This document shows, in pieces, positions 41,961 through 48,900 of a stretch of 64,000 bases of DNA (its first letter is position 1; each line of letters opens with the position of its first letter). Location: assembly GCF_000826145.2 (NCBI RefSeq), contig NZ_LN651335.1:248001-312000 (forward strand), given 5' to 3'. The stretch is from Sporosarcina koreensis. Its GTDB lineage: Bacteria; Bacillota; Bacilli; Bacillales_A; Planococcaceae. Below the pieces are notes generated by a model. It was not told the origin of the DNA, did not search any database, and saw nothing but the letters and a program-made list of their open reading frames with translations. The position numbers and the translations under genes are program-made.

Positions 41961-42599
41961 ATGACTAAATGTCCAATAGAAGTTGTCCAGTACATGCACG
42001 AGTACCTGGATGGAGAGATTGCACCTGAGCATGAACGAGAACTGCATGAACATCTGGAAGACTGCGAAGAATGCAGCCGGCTTTTCGATGAACTGAGCGG
42101 CACTGCAGCTTTTCTCGGGCTGGCTGAGCCGATCAAGGCACCAGCAGGGTTTGCCGAAGGGGTTATGGCCCGCCTGCCGGAGACCACAGCTAAGAAGAGG
42201 TCCGCTGCCAGCCGCTGGCTCCGCAAGCATCCGATGCTCTCGGCTGCCGCACTGTTCCTGATCCTGATGAGTGCAGCCCTCTTCTCCAGTTATAATACAA
42301 GTGAGCAGCTAGTCGTCACTATGCAGCCGAATCTTGTCATTGAGGGCGACACTGTCGTCGTACCGGCAGGAGAGGTTGTCAAAGGGGATGTGGTCGTCAA
42401 GAACGGCGACCTGCGGATCGAAGGGGAAGTCGACGGGAATGTCACCGTTATCCGCGGAGAGAAGTATATGGCATCGACAGCAGTCGTGACTGGCAATATT
42501 GAGGAAATCGATAAGCTGTTCGACTGGCTCTGGTACAAAATCAAAACCGCATTCAAAGGGCTTGTTCCTGAGGAGACGGAACAACCGGATTCAGACTGA
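41961..42599 (+). CDS. rsiW: anti-sigma-W factor RsiW
   Basis: RsiW is the membrane-bound inhibitor of SigW, removed by regulated proteolysis under stress. The 212-residue protein has an N-terminal zinc-associated anti-sigma domain with His31, Cys35 and Cys38 (HxxxCxxC). One transmembrane span lies at about 93-110 (PMLSAAALFLILMSAALF). The extracytoplasmic part has a beta-rich polymer-binding-like stretch (VVVPAGEVVKGDVVVKNGDL). AGGAGGGG precedes the ATG. Confidence 0.94.
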   Translation: MTKCPIEVVQYMHEYLDGEIAPEHERELHEHLEDCEECSRLFDELSGTAAFLGLAEPIKAPAGFAEGVMARLPETTAKKRSAASRWLRKHPMLSAAALFLILMSAALFSSYNTSEQLVVTMQPNLVIEGDTVVVPAGEVVKGDVVVKNGDLRIEGEVDGNVTVIRGEKYMASTAVVTGNIEEIDKLFDWLWYKIKTAFKGLVPEETEQPDSD

Positions 42600-42627
42600 C
42601 CGACGGGCATGGGCCTGTCGGTTTTTT
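42600..42627 (+). terminator. terminator of sigW-rsiW
   Basis: CCGACGGGC (42600-42608) pairs with GCCTGTCGG (42613-42621) with one G-T pair, followed by TTTTTT. The stem begins directly after the rsiW stop codon. Confidence 0.88.
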
Positions 42628-42629
42628 CG

Positions 42630-42656
42630 CGAAACTTACATTGGGACTGCACCGTC
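42630..42656 (+). promoter_or_regulatory. ECF-type (sigma-M-like) promoter of cdaA
   Basis: CGAAAC (42630-42635), a 17-bp spacer and CGTC (42653-42656) fit the -35/-10 pattern of ECF promoters; CGTC is favoured by sigma-M and sigma-X. In B. subtilis cdaA (ybbP) belongs to the sigma-M regulon. A TATACT box at 42685-42690 could be an additional vegetative -10. Confidence 0.6.
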
Positions 42657-42732
42657 TGAATACAATACCGCAAGAGCTGTATGGTATACTGAACATACAT
42701 TGGAAATTTGTCTGTAAAGGTAGGGGAAGCGC

Positions 42733-43572
42733 ATGCCGGATTGGGGAATGATCACAGATATGAACGCAGTGGAAGTATTGAAATCCATTTTGGATGTGCT
42801 TCTCGTCTGGTTTGTGGTTTATAAGCTCATCACAATCATCAAAGGAACGAAAGCGGTCCAGCTCCTGAAAGGGATCTTCGTCATCCTGATCGTCAGGATC
42901 CTGACCGATCTCCTCGGTCTCGATACGCTGAAGTGGATGGTCGAACAGGTGCTGACATGGGGATTCCTCGCAATCATCATCATCTTCCAGCCGGAACTCC
43001 GGCGCGCGCTCGAACAGCTGGGACGCGGCCGTCTGTTTGCGCGCACGCAGATGCAGGAGGAAGAGGAACGCGACCGTCTGATCGATGCGTTCACCAAGTC
43101 GGTCAGCTACATGGCGAAACGCCGGATCGGAGCGCTGATCTCCGTTGAGAAGGAAACGGGTCTCAGTGAATATATCGAGACAGGCATATCGATGAACTCG
43201 GATATTTCATCCGAGCTGATCATCAATATCTTCATTCCGAACACGCCTTTGCATGATGGCGCTGTCATCGTGCAGAAAAACAAGATAGCTGCTGCTGCCT
43301 GTTACCTGCCGTTGTCCGAAAGCCCGTTCATTTCAAAAGAACTCGGGACACGGCACCGGGCGGCACTTGGGATCAGCGAAGTGACGGATGCCTTCACAAT
43401 CGTCGTGTCGGAAGAGACGGGAGCCGTCAGCGTCACGATCGACGGGGAGATCAACCGGAATGTGACGATGGAGGAATTTGAACGGATCGTCCGTCTCGCG
43501 TGGTTCGGTGATACGGCGTCAGCACTCGGCGTCAACTCCATCTGGAAATGGGGGAAACGGAAAAATGGATAA
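42733..43572 (+). CDS. cdaA: diadenylate cyclase CdaA
   Basis: CdaA makes cyclic di-AMP from two ATP at the membrane; the messenger controls potassium and osmolyte balance and cell-wall integrity. The 279-residue protein has three N-terminal transmembrane spans (about 15-105) and a DAC domain with the catalytic DGA motif at 175-177 and RHR at 207-209. Its end overlaps the cdaR start by 8 bp. The cdaA-cdaR-glmM order is the standard one. Confidence 0.97.
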   Translation: MPDWGMITDMNAVEVLKSILDVLLVWFVVYKLITIIKGTKAVQLLKGIFVILIVRILTDLLGLDTLKWMVEQVLTWGFLAIIIIFQPELRRALEQLGRGRLFARTQMQEEEERDRLIDAFTKSVSYMAKRRIGALISVEKETGLSEYIETGISMNSDISSELIINIFIPNTPLHDGAVIVQKNKIAAAACYLPLSESPFISKELGTRHRAALGISEVTDAFTIVVSEETGAVSVTIDGEINRNVTMEEFERIVRLAWFGDTASALGVNSIWKWGKRKNG

Positions 43573-44938
43573 ATTCATGGACAGTCCCTGGTTTTTACGG
43601 CTTACGGCACTCGCCCTGGCGCTCTTCCTGTTTTTTTCCGTCCGTGCCGAGATGGAGAGCTCTTCGCTTGCGAGCACAGGGGATTCGGTGGACATGATCC
43701 GCGACGTCCCTGTGGAAGTCTATTACGATAACGAAAACTATGTCGTCACCGGTGTGCCTGAAACAGTCAACATGACCATCAAAGGGCCGGCGAGTCTCGT
43801 GCAGTCCACGAAACTGATGAAGGACTTCGCACTGAAAGTCGACTTGCGGAGCATGACGCTGGGCAGCCACACGGTCCAGATCCAGCACGAAAACCTGTCG
43901 GATAAGCTGGAAGTACACTTGGAGCCCGCCACCATCAACGTCAATATTGAAGAGAAGATATCGAAGTCCTTCCGGGTGGACCCCGAATTGAATGACAAAA
44001 TGCTCGCGGAAGACTACACGCTGGTGAACATGGAAGTGGAACCGTCGACAATTGAAGTGACAGGTGCGAAAAGTGCGGTGGAAGCGATCAGCTTTGTCAA
44101 AGTATCCGTCACGGGGGAAGAGGAGATCAGCAAGTCGTTCGAGCAGGTCGGACGGGTCCGGGTCTTGGACAGGGATCTCAACAAACTGAATGTCACGATC
44201 GAACCGGAGGAAGTGACCGTGAAGGTCGACGTGGAAGCGTATCATAAGGAAGTTCCTGTTGTTGTAAAACAGACCGGGGAGCCTAAGAAGGGAATTACGG
44301 TCAACTCACTGACCTCCGACGAAAAGACGGTCAGCGTCTATGGACCCCGAAAAGCGGTTGATGCCGTCGAGCAGGTGACGGCGAGCGTGGACCTCAGCAA
44401 GATTTCAGGAAACGGCAAACAGACGGTCGGACTGGAAAAGCCGAAAGGGATCTCCAAGCTGTCGAAGGACAAAGTCGATATTACCATTGACGTCCAGGTG
44501 GATGGAGACGCCGCAGACACCGAGGACGAACCGGGGCAGGCCGATGAAGAGGCCGCTGCCGTTTCCGATCAGGAAGAAAACAGCTCGGATTTAGCTGCAG
44601 GCGAAGAACCTGCAGGAGCCGGTTCTGCTGCAGAGCAGGAAGCCGCCTCACAAAAAAAAACGAAAAAATTCACCAATATCCCTATTGGCATACAAGGATT
44701 GGATAAACAGTTCAGCGGTACCATCAGCAAGCCAGCAGACGGTGCAGCTGCCGTGACGCTGACAGGGGAAGAACAGGCAATCGCTGCCTTGGAGGAAACG
44801 GACATCAGCATCACAGCAGATGCCAGTTCCATAACAACAGCAGGTGAACACACTGCGGGGATTACGATACAGGTCCCTCCGGGTATACAGGTTGAGGTCG
44901 GTTTCAAAGAAGTCACCATACGGATTGAGCAAGTATAA
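43565..44938 (+). CDS. cdaR: CdaA regulatory protein CdaR (YbbR domains)
   Basis: CdaR is an extracytoplasmic regulator of CdaA. The 457-residue protein has one N-terminal transmembrane span (WFLRLTALALALFLFFSVRA) and four YbbR-like repeats of about 80 residues. An acidic, Ala/Glu-rich linker of about 60 residues separates repeats three and four. The ATG at 43565 is within the end of cdaA, implying translational coupling; the frame is open upstream only as an overlap with cdaA. Confidence 0.93.
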   Translation: MDKFMDSPWFLRLTALALALFLFFSVRAEMESSSLASTGDSVDMIRDVPVEVYYDNENYVVTGVPETVNMTIKGPASLVQSTKLMKDFALKVDLRSMTLGSHTVQIQHENLSDKLEVHLEPATINVNIEEKISKSFRVDPELNDKMLAEDYTLVNMEVEPSTIEVTGAKSAVEAISFVKVSVTGEEEISKSFEQVGRVRVLDRDLNKLNVTIEPEEVTVKVDVEAYHKEVPVVVKQTGEPKKGITVNSLTSDEKTVSVYGPRKAVDAVEQVTASVDLSKISGNGKQTVGLEKPKGISKLSKDKVDITIDVQVDGDAADTEDEPGQADEEAAAVSDQEENSSDLAAGEEPAGAGSAAEQEAASQKKTKKFTNIPIGIQGLDKQFSGTISKPADGAAAVTLTGEEQAIAALEETDISITADASSITTAGEHTAGITIQVPPGIQVEVGFKEVTIRIEQV

Positions 44939-44977
44939 TAGAACGAACAAAGGATAGGATCGAAAGGGAGAATGAAA

Positions 44978-46327
44978 ATGACTAAGTATTTTGGTACGGA
45001 CGGTGTACGAGGCGTCGCGAACAAGGAATTGACACCTGAACTTGCTTTCAGACTGGGGCGGTTCGGCGGATACGTCCTGACACAGCATTCTTCGGACGGA
45101 GCCCGTGTGCTCGTCGGAAAAGACACCCGTATTTCCGGACAGATGCTCGAAAGCGCGCTTACCGCAGGTCTGCTGTCAACAGGCGTCGAAGTGATGACCC
45201 TTGGCGTTATCAGCACACCGGGTGTCGCGTATCTGACAAGAGCCATGAATGCGCAGGCCGGCGTCATGATTTCCGCGTCCCACAACCCTGTTGAAGATAA
45301 CGGCATCAAGTTCTTCGGTTCAGACGGCTTCAAACTGTCCGATCAGCTGGAATCTGAAATCGAAGAGCTGCTGAATGCCGAAGAGGATACACTGCCGCGT
45401 CCGGTTGGCGGAGAAGTCGGAACAATCACGGAATACTTTGAAGGCTGCCAGAAATACATCCAATACTTGAAGCAGACGATTGACGGTGATTTTGAAGATA
45501 TGCATATCGCTCTTGACTGTGCACACGGTGCGACATCGACGATCGCCACGCATGTCTTTGCTGATCTGGAAGCAGATCTCACGACGATGGGGACTTCCCC
45601 GAATGGTCTCAACATTAATGATGAAGTCGGCTCAACACATCCTGAGCAGCTCGCCAGACTGGTCGTGGAAAAAGGGGCGCAGATCGGCCTTGCATTCGAC
45701 GGTGACGGGGACCGGGTCATCGCAATCGATGAGACCGGGGAAATTGTCGACGGTGACCAGATCATGTATGTGATCGGCAGCTACCTCCGTTCGAAAGGTG
45801 CACTGAATTCAGACACGATCGTCTCGACCGTGATGAGCAACCTCGGCTTCTACAAAGCACTCGAAGACAACGGCATGCACAGCGCCCAGACGGCTGTCGG
45901 CGACCGTTATGTCGTGGAAGAGATGCGGAAGAACAACTACAATTTCGGCGGCGAACAGTCCGGCCATATTGTCCTGCTGGACTACAACACGACCGGAGAC
46001 GGCCTGATCACAGGACTGCAGCTCGTCAGCATCATGAAACGGACCGGCAAGAAACTGTCCGAATTGACGAAAGGGATGACCATCTTCCCTCAGAAACTCG
46101 TCAACGTCCGTGTCACCGATAAACACCGCGTGACGGACAATGCAAAAGTCGCTGCGATCATCACGGAAGTTGAACGGGAAATGTCCGGCGAGGGGCGCGT
46201 GCTCGTCCGTCCGTCCGGAACGGAGCCGCTCGTCCGGGTCATGGTGGAAGCGCCGACAGAAGATGCATGCGAGAGCTACAGCAACCGGATCGTCAATGTC
46301 GTGAAGCAGGAAATGGGTACGGAGTAA
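44978..46327 (+). CDS. glmM: phosphoglucosamine mutase
   Basis: GlmM converts glucosamine-6-phosphate to glucosamine-1-phosphate for peptidoglycan precursors. The 449-residue enzyme has the phosphoserine loop ISASHNP (Ser101), the magnesium loop DGDGDR and the sugar-binding GGEQSGH. The ATG at 44978 has GGGAG 7 bp upstream; an ATG six bases earlier is too close to that site. In B. subtilis CdaA, CdaR and GlmM form a complex. glmS, usually next, is absent here. Confidence 0.97.
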   Translation: MTKYFGTDGVRGVANKELTPELAFRLGRFGGYVLTQHSSDGARVLVGKDTRISGQMLESALTAGLLSTGVEVMTLGVISTPGVAYLTRAMNAQAGVMISASHNPVEDNGIKFFGSDGFKLSDQLESEIEELLNAEEDTLPRPVGGEVGTITEYFEGCQKYIQYLKQTIDGDFEDMHIALDCAHGATSTIATHVFADLEADLTTMGTSPNGLNINDEVGSTHPEQLARLVVEKGAQIGLAFDGDGDRVIAIDETGEIVDGDQIMYVIGSYLRSKGALNSDTIVSTVMSNLGFYKALEDNGMHSAQTAVGDRYVVEEMRKNNYNFGGEQSGHIVLLDYNTTGDGLITGLQLVSIMKRTGKKLSELTKGMTIFPQKLVNVRVTDKHRVTDNAKVAAIITEVEREMSGEGRVLVRPSGTEPLVRVMVEAPTEDACESYSNRIVNVVKQEMGTE

Positions 46328-46341
46328 TACAGCAAGGCTTG

Positions 46342-46383
46342 AACTGAAGTCCGGGGGAATCATACAGGACTTCAGTTTTCTTC
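46342..46383 (+). terminator. terminator of cdaA-cdaR-glmM
   Basis: AACTGAAGTCC (46342-46352) and GGACTTCAGTT (46367-46377) form an 11-bp perfect stem followed by TTCTTC. Confidence 0.85.
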
Positions 46384-46432
46384 TATACAGACAGAGTCGT
46401 CCAGGTGCTTGTCGGGGATGGGGGGTGTTTGC

Positions 46433-48034
46433 ATGGACTATGGGAAGTATCAAAAACTGCTAACTGAAAAAATAGAGACGGCCTTCACGAAATGGAGTGT
46501 GCAAAAAACAGTCAGCGAATCTGAATTGTATGCATTCCTGCACACATTGAAAGGTACATCAGGAACGATCGGTCTGACGGATCTGGCGGAGTTCTGCAGC
46601 GCGCACCTGGAGATCCTGTCAAAAGATGATGACGCGAGCATACCCGTGTCCTCTCTGAAAAACTTCAAGAAGAATATCAGGCTGCTGGCAGCGGGCAATG
46701 AAAAAAAGGACCGGGGCAGTCTGATACCGGCAGTCTATTCCGAACGGTTCGACCGCAATACATTCGTCCTGGTGATCGACGATGATCTGGAGTTCGTCTC
46801 GTTTGTCAAAGACCTGCTCGAACAGCTGGGCGCCCAGGTCCTGGTGGCCATGAACGGTATGCGCGGTATTCAGCAATTTTACGACATGAAACCGAATATG
46901 CTTATGATTGATATGCAGCTGCCTGATATGACAGGTACCGAGCTATTCGGAAAAATCCGCGATACAGCGAACGACCGGCATGTCATCTCGATGCTCATGA
47001 GCAGTGAGCAGACAAATAAGATCATGATAGAAGCCTACAGATCCGGAATGATGGATTTCATCCAGAAGCCGCTCGATCTGACACTGTTCCTGCCATACTT
47101 GTTCAACCGGGATATGCTGCGGAAAAAAATCAGTCAGTCCATCACGACGGACGGCCTGACTGGCGCAGGGAACCGGAAGCGGCTGACGGAGATGCTGGAC
47201 CATGCACTCCGCGTACATGAACGGACAGGGGATCCATTTTCCGTCGTCATGGTGGATCTCGATCACTTCAAGCACGTCAATGATACATACGGCCATCATA
47301 CGGGGGATGAGGTGCTCCGGCGGTTCAGCGATATCGCGAAAACGGAAAAGCGGGAGACCGACAGCATCTTCCGGTTTGGCGGTGAGGAATTCGTCATCCT
47401 GGTCAACGGTCACAAAGGCGAAGCTTACACCTTCGCGGAGCGGCTGCATACGGCGTTCAACGAACAGGAATTCGAAGCAGCGGGCGGCTCCTTCTCGGTG
47501 ACGTTCTCTGCGGGCATCGCCGAATATACACACGAGCTCGAGACCCTTCTGATTGAAGCGGACCAGGCACTGTATGAAGCGAAGCGGTCGGGCCGCAACC
47601 GGACGGCTGTCTATGAAAGCGGAACGGCACAAGTGAAACGGAAACTGCAGGTCATCATTATCGATGATGACTTGCTGATCCGTACCATGCTGGAAGAGCA
47701 GCTGGCCCAGTGGCGTCTGCCGGACATCGAGCTGTCGGTGCGCCTGTTCGAAGACGGCGTCACCTTCCTTAGGACGGATTGGTATGATGAAGATACGAAT
47801 TTCATCATCCTGCTGGATGGTGTCATGCCGGGAATGGATGGACTGGAGGTGCTCGAGCAGCTCAAGAAACGCTCGGAGCTGAACAACGTCCTTGTCTCGA
47901 TGATGACAGCGAGGGCCAGCGAAGAAGACATAAAGGAAGCCCTTGCACTCGGCGCAGACGATTACTTGACGAAGCCATTCCGGAATAAAGATATGCTGGC
48001 GCGTATCCAGAATTTGGCGTCCCGGATGTTTTAA
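46433..48034 (+). CDS. HPt-REC-GGDEF-REC signalling protein (diguanylate cyclase)
   Basis: The 533-residue soluble protein has four modules. An HPt-like domain (about 1-90) has His37 in HTLKGTSG. A receiver (about 110-225) has Asp160 and Lys212. A GGDEF domain (about 238-395) has GGEEF at 316-320 and an RxxD inhibitory site (RETD, 307-310) five residues before it. A second receiver (about 404-533) has Asp462 and Lys514. It is therefore probably an active, product-inhibited diguanylate cyclase controlled by phosphotransfer. The ATG at 46433 follows GGGGGTG; an upstream TTG is less likely. A lone receiver gene follows after 21 bp. Confidence 0.92.
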   Translation: MDYGKYQKLLTEKIETAFTKWSVQKTVSESELYAFLHTLKGTSGTIGLTDLAEFCSAHLEILSKDDDASIPVSSLKNFKKNIRLLAAGNEKKDRGSLIPAVYSERFDRNTFVLVIDDDLEFVSFVKDLLEQLGAQVLVAMNGMRGIQQFYDMKPNMLMIDMQLPDMTGTELFGKIRDTANDRHVISMLMSSEQTNKIMIEAYRSGMMDFIQKPLDLTLFLPYLFNRDMLRKKISQSITTDGLTGAGNRKRLTEMLDHALRVHERTGDPFSVVMVDLDHFKHVNDTYGHHTGDEVLRRFSDIAKTEKRETDSIFRFGGEEFVILVNGHKGEAYTFAERLHTAFNEQEFEAAGGSFSVTFSAGIAEYTHELETLLIEADQALYEAKRSGRNRTAVYESGTAQVKRKLQVIIIDDDLLIRTMLEEQLAQWRLPDIELSVRLFEDGVTFLRTDWYDEDTNFIILLDGVMPGMDGLEVLEQLKKRSELNNVLVSMMTARASEEDIKEALALGADDYLTKPFRNKDMLARIQNLASRMF

Positions 48035-48055
48035 CAGAAAGAGGAGGCAGGAAGA

Positions 48056-48430
48056 ATGAAAGAAAGCAAAAAGATTCTCGTAGTGGACGATGAAGAGATT
48101 CTGCGCATGCTGATCGCAGACACGCTTTCTTTCGAAGGATTCGAGGTCGAGGAAGCCGCGGACGGCCAGGAAGGGTTTGAGAAGGCATCAGCCGGCGGTT
48201 ATGATGTGATCCTGCTCGACTATATGATGCCACGCCTGACAGGACCGGAAGTGCTCGAAAAACTGCGGCCGCTCGGACTCGGTATCCCGGTCATCATGCT
48301 GACGGCCAAAGCCCAGCAATCGGACCGTGACCTTGCCGCGGAACTCGGCGCCGCTTATTTCATGCCAAAACCATTCAGCCCGGCCGAACTGGTGGCGCTC
48401 GTCCGCCAAGTGCTGCAAGTGGATGAATGA
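48056..48430 (+). CDS. stand-alone response regulator receiver
   Basis: The 124-residue protein is a single receiver domain. The acidic pair Asp11-Asp12, the phosphoacceptor Asp55 (ILLDYMMP) and Lys105 (MPKPFSP) are present. It has no output domain, so it may act as a phosphate shuttle or sink, or by protein contact. GAGGAGG precedes the ATG. It is in one operon with the HPt-REC-GGDEF-REC gene and converges on the hybrid kinase gene. Confidence 0.94.
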   Translation: MKESKKILVVDDEEILRMLIADTLSFEGFEVEEAADGQEGFEKASAGGYDVILLDYMMPRLTGPEVLEKLRPLGLGIPVIMLTAKAQQSDRDLAAELGAAYFMPKPFSPAELVALVRQVLQVDE

Positions 48431-48440
48431 TGACCCTGAG

Positions 48441-48476
48441 AATCCCACGCCCGCAACTGCGCGCGTGGGATTTTTT
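48441..48476 (+). terminator. terminator of the response-regulator operon
   Basis: AATCCCACGC (48441-48450) pairs with GCGTGGGATT (48463-48472), and the T-run follows. Confidence 0.9.
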
Positions 48477-48500
48477 CACTGGACCGTGCAGTGTGAGGAA

Positions 48501-48640
48501 AAGTGCTCATAAACAAAGCCATACCGCTCATAAAACGCAGGAAGTGATCATAAACGCAACGAACCGCTCATAAACTGGCCAAAGTGATCATAAACGCAAA
48601 ATTCCGCTCATAAACTGGTCCGCAGCGCTCATAACTTCAC
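48501..48640. repeat. tandem array C, seven copies, 20-21 bp period
   Basis: The word TCATAA(A/C) starts at 48507, 48528, 48548, 48568, 48588, 48608 and 48629, always 20 or 21 bp apart. Two flavours alternate: CCGCTCATAAAC and GTGATCATAAACGC. The array starts about 25 bp after the terminator. The following 48641-48855 is GC-rich and shows no gene. Confidence 0.85.
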
Positions 48641-48855
48641 AAATGGCTCCCCGCACGGCATCAATTTCGCGGCGCCCGCCCCGCTTCCGGCACCCCGCCG
48701 GGCCGCGCGAACAGCCAGCAAGTCAAAAGACCGGCTTGCCGGCTCCGCTGCGCTGCGCACTTTCTGTGGAGTGACGGCGGACAAGGGGTCCCTCCGCATG
48801 CCGAGTGCACGATACCGGCAGCAGACCGCTCCAATCTCAAAGACATCATCCCAAC

Positions 48856-48888
48856 CAAAAAGAGCAGCCGGATCCTGTCCGGCTGCCT
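48856..48888 (-). terminator. terminator of the hybrid histidine kinase gene
   Basis: On the minus strand GCAGCCGG and CCGGCTGC (plus 48864-48871 and 48879-48886) form a stem with a seven-base loop, followed by TCTTTTTGG. Confidence 0.85.
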
Positions 48889-48900
48889 TCTTCATCCTCC

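Noticed and set aside
48629..48895. An 88-codon minus-strand frame in the GC-rich stretch after array C
   Set aside because: It spans the kinase terminator and part of the repeat array and shows no family features.
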